Both the position numbers and the translations under genes were made by a program. Under the pieces are notes generated by a model. It was given only the letters and a program-made list of their open reading frames with translations, had not been told where the DNA came from and made no database searches. DNA of 64,000 nucleotides from Ardenticatenales bacterium (GTDB lineage: Bacteria > Chloroflexota > Anaerolineae > Promineifilales > Promineifilaceae): NCBI GenBank assembly GCA_020634575.1, contig JACKBM010000025.1, forward strand, positions 13,415 through 77,414, in the 5' to 3' direction. Positions 1 to 8,179 of the stretch are shown here, in pieces (the first letter of the stretch is position 1; each line of letters opens with the position of its first letter).

Positions 1-1043
1 CGTAGATCCTGGCTGGCACAACTGGCCAGCCCCTGGGCTTCGGCCGAGGCATATTCCGCCGCCACCATCGCCGCCGTCGTCTCCTGCATTGCATTCAGCT
101 GGCGACGCACCGGCACATAGCCCAGTAACCAGACGAGCAGGGCCATCATGATACCTAACAGACCGATAAATGCGCCCAGACCTTCCATGGTCCGCCGCGC
201 CGAACTGTTTTGGTCGCCATAGGTGTAGCCATAACCGCTGCTGTCACCCTGGGCTAGCTCGCCTTCAGTGTAGCTGGCCCAGACTGCGGAACGTTCGGCG
301 ATTTTCCAGGGCGTAATCGCGGTGGGCTGCAGATTGGTCATCTCATAATAACCAGCCAGCTTGCCCAGCTCTTTATGGCTGCCTTCGCCATGCCAGCCAA
401 ACCAGCCTACCTTACGCCGGACCGGGTCAACCACCAGGCCGACATGCCACGGCAGGCTGAAACCAACCGTATGGACAACCACATCGTCGCCAGAATAGAA
501 GACGCCCAGATCTGGATGGGTATGGAACCAGCCGACAACCTGAAGATGCGGGTACATCGTTTCCCGCTCTTCATGCATCATCGCCCAGGAGTCTGCCGTG
601 AAGGTGAAATGGATGGGGCCGTGGTCGTTACTGTGGGCAGGCAACGCGGCCCGCACGTCCACGACGATCTGACCATCCTCGTCATAAGGGATGCCCAGCA
701 AGAAACCACCCAGCTCGGTGCGCATGTCGCTTTCGCTGTGCAGCCGGATCTGTTCTAGCGCCTCCTGGCTGATTTGGACGCGCACCGCTTCGGCATCCGG
801 CCGGTTGCCATGCAGGATACTGCCGGAAGCCACCGGATCGATGGTTTCCGCAGCAGACAGCCGGCTCAGCTCGGGTGGGGCGGCATAATCCGGGTCGAGC
901 ATGATGATAGGCTCTTCCGCGGCTGGTTTGGCAACCGGTGGTGGAGGAGCGGCTGGGGCCTCTACAGGCTCCTGGGCCGGCTCCGCCGGCAGACTCTCCT
1001 CTGAATCCCGGCTGGGATCAAAGGATGTTGATTCCGAGGTCAT
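1..1043 (-). CDS. JAB/JAMM isopeptidase with membrane anchor (3' end outside window)
   Basis: This gene is open to the left edge, so only about 347 residues are seen. Residues 1-60 are Pro/Glu-rich and hold a PIIMLDPDY segment (45-53). Residues 85-230 form an MPN/JAB domain with a complete JAMM zinc site: Glu110, the HTHP at 174-177, Ser184 and Asp187. A hydrophobic segment near residue 290 (GLLGIMMALLVWLLGY) is a single membrane span followed by a polar tail. JAB enzymes cut ubiquitin-like proteins from targets. Here it sits last in an E1/Ubl/E2 operon, so deconjugation at the membrane is the likely role. The ATG at 1043 overlaps the end of the E2 gene by 26 nt, with a GAGGACGA stretch upstream that also encodes E2's acidic tail, which suggests translational coupling. 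Confidence 0.88.
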   Translation of the reverse strand, partial: MTSESTSFDPSRDSEESLPAEPAQEPVEAPAAPPPPVAKPAAEEPIIMLDPDYAAPPELSRLSAAETIDPVASGSILHGNRPDAEAVRVQISQEALEQIRLHSESDMRTELGGFLLGIPYDEDGQIVVDVRAALPAHSNDHGPIHFTFTADSWAMMHEERETMYPHLQVVGWFHTHPDLGVFYSGDDVVVHTVGFSLPWHVGLVVDPVRRKVGWFGWHGEGSHKELGKLAGYYEMTNLQPTAITPWKIAERSAVWASYTEGELAQGDSSGYGYTYGDQNSSARRTMEGLGAFIGLLGIMMALLVWLLGYVPVRRQLNAMQETTAAMVAAEYASAEAQGLASCASQDL

Positions 1044-1557
1044 CGTCTTCGTCCTCGCTACCGCCCAGAATAATCTGGTCGGCCAGCGAGCTACCCTTTA
1101 ACGGGCGATCATCGATTGGGAAGAGGTTCTTGTTGCGCATCGCCCAGGAGGCGGCCCGCGAATTCATGGGATCCTTGGGATCCACATTCTTGTATTGCAC
1201 CATCTCACCCATCGTCAGTAACAATTCGTCCAGCGTTTTGGCCGGCCACCAGGCGCCGATACAAACGGCGCCGGTAATATGAATATTGGGATGAAAAATT
1301 GGCGTCATCCACTTCAGTTGAGGCTGCTTGAGCGGATATTCCGCATGCAAATAGATGCTCACCTCGTGTACTGAGCGGAAGACAGGATTATTGTTGGAGT
1401 CCAGGCGCTCAATACCACGACAGGTGTACCGGATCAGATATTTCTCCGGCGGATTCCCGTCTGTATTGGCGATATGAATGAACTCGCTTCGATTGATCAG
1501 TTCACGAATACGCTTATGATCGTTGCGCAAACGTGTTTCACGAATATCAAAGGTCAT
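1018..1557 (-). CDS. E2-like ubiquitin-conjugating (UBC-fold) protein
   Basis: The 179-residue protein has a recognisable UBC core. Residues 74-91 read YPLKQPQ...FHPN and include the HPN motif (89-91). The candidate catalytic Cys is Cys99 (GAVCIG), eight residues after HPN as in classical E2 enzymes. Cys46 is the only other cysteine. After the fold comes a tail with QIIL (161-164) followed by a run of eight acidic residues within ten positions. That layout is like a SUMO-interacting motif. It should take the Ubl from the adjacent E1 as a thioester and pass it to a target. The ATG at 1557 has a weak GAGG upstream. The gene lies downstream of a terminator-like hairpin after the Ubl gene and overlaps the JAB gene. 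Confidence 0.87.
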   Translation of the reverse strand: MTFDIRETRLRNDHKRIRELINRSEFIHIANTDGNPPEKYLIRYTCRGIERLDSNNNPVFRSVHEVSIYLHAEYPLKQPQLKWMTPIFHPNIHITGAVCIGAWWPAKTLDELLLTMGEMVQYKNVDPKDPMNSRAASWAMRNKNLFPIDDRPLKGSSLADQIILGGSEDEDDDLGINIL

Positions 1558-1661
1558 TGCCGATAACCTCGCGGGGCGACGCGACCGTCACCTCATGCTG
1601 CCTTGCCTGTGGCCATCTCTTGTTCAGAATGATAGCCCTTCAAAGAAAAGTGAATGGGGGC

Positions 1662-1686
1662 AAAAGCCCGGAACGAATTCCGGGCC
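1662..1686 (-). terminator. UUCG-capped terminator between Ubl and E2 genes
   Basis: Read on the minus strand, an 8-bp perfect stem GCCCGGAA/TTCCGGGC is closed by a TTCG tetraloop and followed by TTTT. It begins about 20 nt after the Ubl stop codon. This is a short but convincing intrinsic terminator or attenuator. It would lower transcription into E2 and JAB relative to the Ubl gene. Confidence 0.65.
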
Positions 1687-1704
1687 TACCCGCCGCAGAA
1701 TGCC

Positions 1705-1971
1705 CTAGCCGGCGGTAACTTCCGGGAAAAGGCTCAGGATGTCATCTTGTTTGACACCGGCATCCGCCAGGGACATGCTGTCGCTGAGACGCTTGCCGGA
1801 ATCACGATGGTCCAGACGGTAGGTGATGGGATTGGCGCCCTGGCTTGTGGGCAGCCCCATCTTGCTTACCAACGCCGGGATGAGACGCTGCATCGGCACA
1901 TCGGCCGGGAGCTCTACCGGGGTTTTCTTGGAACCAGTTGGGTCATAGATGATAACTTTAATGCTTGCCAT
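1705..1971 (-). CDS. YukD-like ubiquitin-like modifier protein
   Basis: The 88-residue protein has a beta-grasp pattern: strand KVIIYDP (5-11), a central helix around VPMQRLIPALVSKMGLP, strand ITYRLDH and a final strand DDILSLFPEV. It looks most like the YukD/EsaB-type ubiquitin-like family. The C-terminus is ...PEVTAG, ending in one glycine directly at the stop codon, so no processing of a tail would be needed to expose a conjugatable Gly. No WXG100 or EccC gene lies nearby, so a type VII secretion role is unlikely. Neighbours are E1 upstream and E2 plus JAB downstream. A GGAGG site precedes the ATG. I infer it is the protein modifier of this system. Confidence 0.8.
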   Translation of the reverse strand: MASIKVIIYDPTGSKKTPVELPADVPMQRLIPALVSKMGLPTSQGANPITYRLDHRDSGKRLSDSMSLADAGVKQDDILSLFPEVTAG

Positions 1972-2150
1972 TGTTGTCAGCCTCCATTTGCTGCGACTTG
2001 TTTGCTAAGCTTTGTGTCTGCGCCGCAACTCACGGCGACAGCTTTTTGCGGATGATGCCTGTCTTATAATTGAACAGTTCCCCCATTCTAACAGGACGTA
2101 ATCACCACGCTTTACGTACATTCTACCTCAGGGTTGCGACGGTCTCTGCT
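1972..2150 (-). promoter_or_regulatory. E1-Ubl intergenic region with ACGTAA-N10-TTACGT dyad
   Basis: This 179-bp gap is the longest inside the operon. It holds a perfect 6+6 inverted repeat ACGTAA/TTACGT at 2096-2117 and two TAGAAT hexamers on the minus strand close to it. No good -35 is visible. It could hold an internal promoter and operator that drive the Ubl gene separately. This is inference from layout only. Confidence 0.35.
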
Positions 2151-3353
2151 TTATGAGAACTGCCAGAACCACTCCTTATCACCTGTCAATTCCAGGTACA
2201 GGCGCTTGTCGCCATTGCGGGCGCGCAGGATGTCCATGGGGGGCACATCGATCTCGGCCAGCGTTCGGTCCAGCCAATTCTCCGTGCCGGTAATGCGATG
2301 GGTCATGTTCATGTCATAGCGACCACCATCTGGGGCGTCCAGTTCGCTTTCAGTTAGCCGGGCCATCTTTTTGAAGATCGGCTTTACATCCTGCTCGCCA
2401 TCCAGATTCAATGTGGTGACGAGCTCGCCGCCGAACTCGAGCACGGTCTCCGGCCCCAACTGTTCTTTGGCGTAGGCCAGTAACTCGCCGACCGTGGTCT
2501 TGTTAACTTGCATATCAGATAGCTCAACCACCGGCTGGACAATATGGGCCAGGCCGCAGCTCGGGCAATCTTCCTTGACCGGGTACTCGGTGTTGTAAAT
2601 GTCGTTGGTTAGCCCATTGATCATCATGGCGTTGCCCGGCACTACTTCCATGTCATGAATCAGTTTCAAGGCTTCCTGGGCCTCAAAGGCGGCCACGATG
2701 GAGGCGCTGGTAGGCGTGGTTGGCACCTTGCCCTGCAAGATATTTTCGCGGGCCAGGAGCGGGCAGGAGTAGCGCAGGTTAATGAGCTGGTAATCCCGGT
2801 CTGTCAGGGTGCATTCATAGCAGGCACCTGTGCCCGGTTGGAAGGTGCGGACAATGCCCATTAATTCCTGAATGGCGCCATCGACCCACGGTCTGCCTAC
2901 CGAGTAGGCAAAACGGTTAATGGATAGGCGGGCCTCACGATTGTCCAGGCAGCCGATGATCACATCGGCATGGCGGAAGACGCCCAGCCCCATCTCAAAA
3001 TTGATGTTGCCGTGCCAGGTTTTGACCTTGACGTCCGGATTAAGTTCCTTGATGCGCTCAGCCGCCGCATCCACTTTGCGCCGGCCGCGGTCCGAGCTGC
3101 GGAACAGCACCGAGCGGCTGAGGTTGCCATCCTCGATGGTGTCAAAGTCCGCCACCAGGATGTTGCCGATGCCCATCAGGGTGAGGTTTTTCAGGACCTC
3201 GTTGCCAATGGCGCCGGCCCCGACGACGAGTGCGGTAGCATTACGGACAACTTCCTGCTGCCACCAGCTGATATAGCCAAAGGTATGATACCGGTCGCTA
3301 TCCGGGTCCGTGATAACGATTGGTGCTTGTTCGATTGCGTCTGATTCAGTCAT
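2151..3353 (-). CDS. E1-like Ubl-activating enzyme (ThiF/MoeB/UBA fold)
   Basis: The chosen start (MTESDAIEQ) gives 400 residues. An ATG-less extension to 3416 exists but would overlap the preceding gene, and AAGGAT lies before 3353. Residues 40-165 are the adenylating Rossmann domain: GAGAIGNE (45-52), ADFDTIEDGNLSRS, and the Arg/Lys series to 103. Zinc ligands are CYEC (178-181) and CPSC (263-266). Cys197 in RYSCPLL, just before KVPTTPTSASIVA, is the candidate thioester cysteine. Residues 275-330 may be a ubiquitin-fold C-terminal domain. An IVITDPDS segment (12-19) matches the motif shared by the operon. It should adenylate the Ubl C-terminus and load E2. Confidence 0.9.
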   Translation of the reverse strand: MTESDAIEQAPIVITDPDSDRYHTFGYISWWQQEVVRNATALVVGAGAIGNEVLKNLTLMGIGNILVADFDTIEDGNLSRSVLFRSSDRGRRKVDAAAERIKELNPDVKVKTWHGNINFEMGLGVFRHADVIIGCLDNREARLSINRFAYSVGRPWVDGAIQELMGIVRTFQPGTGACYECTLTDRDYQLINLRYSCPLLARENILQGKVPTTPTSASIVAAFEAQEALKLIHDMEVVPGNAMMINGLTNDIYNTEYPVKEDCPSCGLAHIVQPVVELSDMQVNKTTVGELLAYAKEQLGPETVLEFGGELVTTLNLDGEQDVKPIFKKMARLTESELDAPDGGRYDMNMTHRITGTENWLDRTLAEIDVPPMDILRARNGDKRLYLELTGDKEWFWQFS

Positions 3354-3375
3354 AGTGAGAGATCCTTCGCTTCGC

Positions 3376-4110
3376 TCAGGACATCGGAGCAGATATAAAG
3401 TTCTGGGTAGCCACAAGCGCTCCCTGCGGGTTATAGGCGATGCCTATGCCGACATGGGTCCAGATTGGATTCAACAGATTGCCGCGATGATTGGTCAGGC
3501 TGCGCGGCTGGTTCATAAAGGCATTGTGAATGTCGTAGGCGGCCTGGTCGGTGTGACTGGTTTCGCCGTAGACGATGCCGATATTTTCACCGCAGGCCAC
3601 ATACGAGATGTTGTAGGCGGTGATCCGCTGTGCAGCAGTGATCCCTTCGGGCGAGATATGATTCACGTAATGCCGTTTCAACATATCGTTGGAGTGCCCG
3701 CGGGCAACGGCGGCCAGACCGGGGTGCCATTTCAGCCCTCGGCTGCCCAACCAGAGCGGCAGATGCTGGCTCCGAGCCTGGTTCAGCAGCTCAAACAGGA
3801 TCTGTTCCAGCTTACTGAGGCCGGTGTTGGCAGTGAGCTGGGGACCGGCCGGTGTCACCTCATCTTCGCTGATGCGAAAGGCAACCGGCCCGCTCTCACT
3901 CGCCGCCGGCAACGGTTCAGCCAGCGCCGTCTGCAAATCTTCGTCGGTAATGATCAACTGCTCTGATGACATCTCGGCCGAAGGGGTGACCTGGGGCGGC
4001 AACTCATCGTCCAGCGTGATCTTTATGATGCCAGACATTGGCGGCTGCTCTTGCGTCAGCCGCTGAGCCCGCTCCAGATCTTCCTCGGTCAGTTGAATCC
4101 AATCTTCCAT
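3376..4110 (-). CDS. Cytoplasmic CAP (SCP/PR-1) domain protein with four acidic short motifs
   Basis: The protein has 244 residues. The first 90 hold four evenly spaced copies of an 8-residue motif: IQLTEEDL (5-12), IKITLDDE (29-36), LIITDEDL (52-59) and FRISEDEV (78-85). Residues 100-240 are a CAP domain: GHSNDM, HYVNHISPEG, CGENI, HNAFMNQP and THVGIGI. No signal peptide or membrane segment is present, unusual for CAP proteins, which are mostly secreted. The upstream gene's stop is one nucleotide from this ATG (TGACATG), so the two are translated together. Function is unknown. Placement suggests an effector or substrate-binding factor of the Ubl pathway. Confidence 0.85.
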   Translation of the reverse strand: MEDWIQLTEEDLERAQRLTQEQPPMSGIIKITLDDELPPQVTPSAEMSSEQLIITDEDLQTALAEPLPAASESGPVAFRISEDEVTPAGPQLTANTGLSKLEQILFELLNQARSQHLPLWLGSRGLKWHPGLAAVARGHSNDMLKRHYVNHISPEGITAAQRITAYNISYVACGENIGIVYGETSHTDQAAYDIHNAFMNQPRSLTNHRGNLLNPIWTHVGIGIAYNPQGALVATQNFISAPMS

Positions 4111-4111
4111 G

Positions 4112-5377
4112 TCAGGATTTATACGAGTTTAGATAAAACGGCAGTTCAAACTCTGTCCGTTCATTGTGAATCGTGATCGACTTTTCTTCGGTCTCACCAC
4201 CGGTTTCGCGCGGCCAGGTGACTTCAACATCGTAGGTCAGCCCTTTGCCGACCGGGACAGGCAGCTCACAGAGGAAATGGCCATTCCGGTTGGTTGTGCC
4301 GGCGACGGTGCTGCGGATGCCACGGCAGCTGACGCTCACTTGCAGCGCCTGCATCCCCGGTCCATCCGGGTGGGTTTGCACGATCACGCGCAGCCGGGTT
4401 GACGTCATCTCCTGGTTAGCGCCGAAACGCTCCAGTAGACCGGCCAACATGTTGGGCCGCGCCTGGGGCGACATCCCCTGGGCCGACTGGGGCAAAATAA
4501 CACCAGAGCGAGGCAGGGGACTGGGTGGCGGCGGAGCCGGCACCTGATCCCGGGTGATGCGGATTTCCGGCATCCGTTCTGGCGCTGGCGGATCGACCCG
4601 CAACGCCGGTTGTTGTTGCCAGCTTGGCGGCGCTTCTACCAGGTCGTCTTCTGTGATCCGAATCTCTGCGCCACGTGTGGGCGAGGTTGGCAGATTCTCG
4701 ACCGGCTCAACGTCGTCGAGCTCGTCGGTGTATTCTGGATAGCGAACCGGGATGGGCGGTCGATAGAATTGCGGATCGGCGACGCCAGGCGCACTCTCGG
4801 CCATCTCGTCCAGTGATGGCGCGTCATCCGGATTTACCGGTGTCGCGACCGGCTGGGAGAGGCGGCGCAGGAGTTTGTCCCGCTCCGTGGCGCTGCGTAC
4901 AACCTGGGCGCGAATGAGCTGGGCGGCATTGCGCACAACCTGACCGGCCGGACTGTGTTCGCCGGGCGGTGAGGCCGGGTCCAGTTGCCCAACCGGATAT
5001 TCACGCTTCCAGGCCATCGCCGCGGTGAGCAGGGAGAGCCATTCAGCGGGCTTCGCTTCGCTTTCACTGGCGCCGCTGGTGGCGGCCAGGGCCACGACCT
5101 CGTCGTTTTCGGCCAGCTCACTCTGGACCAGCAGGTCGTGAAGGAGCAGCCGCAAATTGGCTTCATTGTCGAGCAATCGTTCAAAGCTGTGCCGCGTGGG
5201 GTCATCCAGCACATCCATGGCCCGAAACAGCGCCTTGGCCCGCGATTCCGTGAAGTCGGGCGCGTCCTCAGCCGCTTTTAAATCGGCCATGAGCCATTGG
5301 CGGAGCCGGGTGGCGAACAGGTTAATCTGAGGCCCTGCCGGCAGCTGCTGCACAATTGCTCTTGCTTTTTCAGACAT
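4112..5377 (-). CDS. Uncharacterised operon protein: helical N-terminus, Pro-rich linker, C-terminal beta-sandwich-like domain
   Basis: The 421-residue protein has a helical N-terminal part (1-175) that I do not recognise. A Pro/Glu-rich linker (176-300) contains two copies of the operon motif, IRITEDDL (239-246) and IRITRDQV (272-279). Residues 325-420 look like a carboxypeptidase-regulatory or Ig-like beta-sandwich (VSVSCRGIRSTVAGTTNRNGHFLCELPVP). There is no signal peptide, so it should be cytoplasmic. The start at 5377 has AAGGAT upstream. It lies between the GTPase and the CAP gene. It could be a scaffold that presents motifs to the Ubl. No function can be named with confidence. Confidence 0.75.
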   Translation of the reverse strand: MSEKARAIVQQLPAGPQINLFATRLRQWLMADLKAAEDAPDFTESRAKALFRAMDVLDDPTRHSFERLLDNEANLRLLLHDLLVQSELAENDEVVALAATSGASESEAKPAEWLSLLTAAMAWKREYPVGQLDPASPPGEHSPAGQVVRNAAQLIRAQVVRSATERDKLLRRLSQPVATPVNPDDAPSLDEMAESAPGVADPQFYRPPIPVRYPEYTDELDDVEPVENLPTSPTRGAEIRITEDDLVEAPPSWQQQPALRVDPPAPERMPEIRITRDQVPAPPPPSPLPRSGVILPQSAQGMSPQARPNMLAGLLERFGANQEMTSTRLRVIVQTHPDGPGMQALQVSVSCRGIRSTVAGTTNRNGHFLCELPVPVGKGLTYDVEVTWPRETGGETEEKSITIHNERTEFELPFYLNSYKS

Positions 5378-5396
5378 GGTTTAATCCTTGGTCAAA

Positions 5397-5432
5397 GGCG
5401 CCGGGAGCGGTGTGTTGGGCGCTCCCGGCGCC
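5397..5432 (-). promoter_or_regulatory. 13-bp perfect hairpin between GTPase and next gene
   Basis: GGCGCCGGGAGCG and CGCTCCCGGCGCC flank a 10-nt loop. Only three T residues follow on the minus strand, so it is a weak terminator at best. It may act as an attenuator or an RNA processing/stability element between the first and second genes of the operon. Confidence 0.5.
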
Positions 5433-5447
5433 GCTAGAGTCAGGAGA

Positions 5448-8129
5448 CTACAGGCCGGCTGACAGCTCCAGGTTGTGCAGACCTTCCCAGGTGCGCATCA
5501 GCTCTTCGACATCGGAGATGGATTCGAGGTCCACTTCCATGGCTTCGCGCAGCTCATCTGTGTAGAGCTTGCGGTCATGCTGACGCAGCATCGGCTTGAC
5601 GATCTGATTATTAAAATCGCGCTCAGCCTTGGTCGCTTCCAGCCAGAACAGCCGGCGCAGGCGCGGCAGCAAGTCATCTTCACTGAACAGATCCTCGACA
5701 ATCTGACCGAAGACCCGATTGGTCTTGACGGCGATGTTGTCCAGTTTCTGGGCGTAGCTGGTCTCCAGCGAATCGTAGCTGCTGAGAATATTGGCGTTAT
5801 CCGTCGGGAAGTTGATGTTGGCAGCTTTTTCCGGCGGAATGGTGACGTCATCGTCCAGCAGTTTGATTTCGAACTCGTCACCGGCCGGTGCTACCGCCTG
5901 TGACGCTGGCGTGCTGTTGCTGGTCGCCTGATTCTGATTAACGATCGCCTGGGCCTGAGCCACCACATCACGGCGTACTTCATCAACCCCTTCCAGGACG
6001 ATGTCGAGGATACGCTCGTTGTCGGACAGGCTCAGCTCTTGCTCGCCAACCTCCAGCCGGTAGTTCACCGACCGTTCCGGCTTGACCAGCTCATACATGG
6101 TCGCCTGCTGGCAGATGGCGCGGAAGCTGTTCTGAATACGGTCCAGCAACTTCTGGTACGCATCGTCCAGGTTGTAGACCATGCCTGGGGTGTCTGGCAA
6201 ACTATAGCTGTAATTCTGGCCATACTCGGCCCGCTGGATCCGGCCCAGGATCTCATGGGCTTCCAGGGTCCGGGCCAGCTCAGCGGTCATCACTTCGGCC
6301 ACTTCCGGCATAAATTTGGAGACGGAATCCTGCATCACCAGCTCAACCTGGAACAGGATGCGCTTGATGGGGATTTCGATGCCGCTGGTGCCCCAGATCA
6401 GGTTGTCATAGGTCACGTCGCGGTCGTCCCAATATTCGGTGCCGTAATTTTCCAGCATGGTCTCAATTTCGCGGCGGATGGCGTCCTGCACCATCGTCTG
6501 CACCCCGTTGAGGGTGGGGCGCATCATGCCGCGGAAGCGGTCATCGCTGTTGGTGCGCTGACTCAGCTCAACCAGGGCGGCATGGAAGACGCGCGGCAGC
6601 TCCTTCTGGTGGCGATTGAGCACGTTCTCATAGCGCCGTTCCTGCAAGGAACTCCAGCTGGTATCAAAGGGCGGGTGCACACCGCGGGCGGCAAGCTGCT
6701 TCTCATAATAGAAACGCAGTGCCTGCAACGCATTGCGGACCCGGGTTGAAGCCTCGCGCAGCTGGCTACGGACCCGTGAGGTCTGAATAAATTCAATCAG
6801 ACGCTGGCGCAGCAACGGTACCTCGCTCAGTTTGAGCAGGGCGTCGGCTGTCGCGGGATCCAGCGGATCAGAGCTGATGTTCCCCAACTGATCCTTAAAC
6901 GCCTTCATGATGCGCTCAGTCTCGCTGGAGAACTCGTCCGGCGCATTCGCCGGATCCTGGACGTACAGGGCGGGCGGCGTCATCACAAAGAAATAAGGCC
7001 GGCGGTCGCCCCGGTCACTGTAACGCTCCCAATAGCTGGGCGCGATGTGGCGGGTCACTTCCTTAACTTCAAGTTCCGCTTCCGGCAGGCCGGAATTTAG
7101 CCGGTCAAACGCCTGGCGCACATTCGCGCCGTTGACGGCCAGGAAGATCTTGGCGGCAGCTTCATCGAGATCGCCACCTGACAGGCCGTGAAGACGGTTT
7201 TCCTTAATCCAGTTGACTGCGGAGAGTGATTTGAGCTCGTCAACACGCTGGCGGCCGGCATCAGTCACCAGCACGATCATCGCGTCTTCCCGGTTCATCT
7301 CTTCCAGGGTGATGGCTTCATGCAGCTTCATGCCGGCGCCCAGACCGGGGACATCGACGATGCGCAGGTGGCCGTCCAGCAGCAGGTTGGGGACACCTGC
7401 CTTGGGCTGAACGCGGAAAGTCGCCGAACGCACGATGCGGATCTGGCGCTTGCCGGCGTTGCCCTTGAAGCCATCTTCGCGCAAGTGGATGAGGCTTTCC
7501 GGATCGGCCAGGTTCAGGACGCGGGGGGCCGGCTGGCCCTCGGCGAACATTTTCTCATTGCCTTCGTAAGTGGCGATGCAGTCCAGGATGATTTCCAGGA
7601 ATTCATCTCGCTCCGTCTTGGCGTTGGCTTTGCCTTCTTCAAAAATTGTGGCGATGTCGGCGCGGGCCTGTTCCCGTTCACCTTCGTTGGTGATATCGAA
7701 GCTGTCCAGCTCCGCGAGCTGGCAGAGGCGGCGCACCCGCGCGGCGAATTCATCCCGGCTCCAATAGGTCAGCACCAGTGATTCATCTTCACCGGGCTCA
7801 GCCTGCTCAACATAGACGATGGTGCCGGTCACCGCTGTCACCGCACCCGTCGGCAGCAGATTGCGGCCCAGCAGGGAGTTGATCAAAGTGCTTTTGCCCA
7901 CGCCAGTACCGCCGAAGAAGACCAGGGTATAGGTCCGCTGCCCCAGGATTTTCTCCGCTTCCTCGATGCTGAACTGGGCGTCAGGGACGGCCCGGATCAG
8001 GTAATCACGGCTGTTATCAATGGTCTCTTGGAGTTGAATCCATTGCTCAACCTGGGGCGGGTTAATGTAGGGCAGTTGCTCCAGCGATTCGCGAAGATCT
8101 GCATATTTGTCAGCTTTCTTGGGGCTCAT
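5448..8129 (-). CDS. Dynamin-like large GTPase
   Basis: The ATG at 8129 has GAAGGA ten bases upstream and is preferred over a TTG 24 bases earlier, giving 893 residues. Motif G1 is GGTGVGKST (73-81), G3 is DVPGLGAG (about 257), and NGAN near the following strand may serve as G4. The GTPase domain is followed by long helical regions as in bacterial dynamin-like proteins. Near residue 752 a disordered stretch contains IKLLDDDV, matching the acidic motif of the other operon proteins. Dynamin-like proteins remodel or guard membranes, and some act in phage defence. It is first in the operon, so the Ubl system and this GTPase are probably one functional unit. Confidence 0.88.
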   Translation of the reverse strand: MSPKKADKYADLRESLEQLPYINPPQVEQWIQLQETIDNSRDYLIRAVPDAQFSIEEAEKILGQRTYTLVFFGGTGVGKSTLINSLLGRNLLPTGAVTAVTGTIVYVEQAEPGEDESLVLTYWSRDEFAARVRRLCQLAELDSFDITNEGEREQARADIATIFEEGKANAKTERDEFLEIILDCIATYEGNEKMFAEGQPAPRVLNLADPESLIHLREDGFKGNAGKRQIRIVRSATFRVQPKAGVPNLLLDGHLRIVDVPGLGAGMKLHEAITLEEMNREDAMIVLVTDAGRQRVDELKSLSAVNWIKENRLHGLSGGDLDEAAAKIFLAVNGANVRQAFDRLNSGLPEAELEVKEVTRHIAPSYWERYSDRGDRRPYFFVMTPPALYVQDPANAPDEFSSETERIMKAFKDQLGNISSDPLDPATADALLKLSEVPLLRQRLIEFIQTSRVRSQLREASTRVRNALQALRFYYEKQLAARGVHPPFDTSWSSLQERRYENVLNRHQKELPRVFHAALVELSQRTNSDDRFRGMMRPTLNGVQTMVQDAIRREIETMLENYGTEYWDDRDVTYDNLIWGTSGIEIPIKRILFQVELVMQDSVSKFMPEVAEVMTAELARTLEAHEILGRIQRAEYGQNYSYSLPDTPGMVYNLDDAYQKLLDRIQNSFRAICQQATMYELVKPERSVNYRLEVGEQELSLSDNERILDIVLEGVDEVRRDVVAQAQAIVNQNQATSNSTPASQAVAPAGDEFEIKLLDDDVTIPPEKAANINFPTDNANILSSYDSLETSYAQKLDNIAVKTNRVFGQIVEDLFSEDDLLPRLRRLFWLEATKAERDFNNQIVKPMLRQHDRKLYTDELREAMEVDLESISDVEELMRTWEGLHNLELSAGL

Positions 8130-8179
8130 AACGGTTTTTCCTTCGTGTGACAAACGGTTTCCGGGTGAAACGCACTGTC

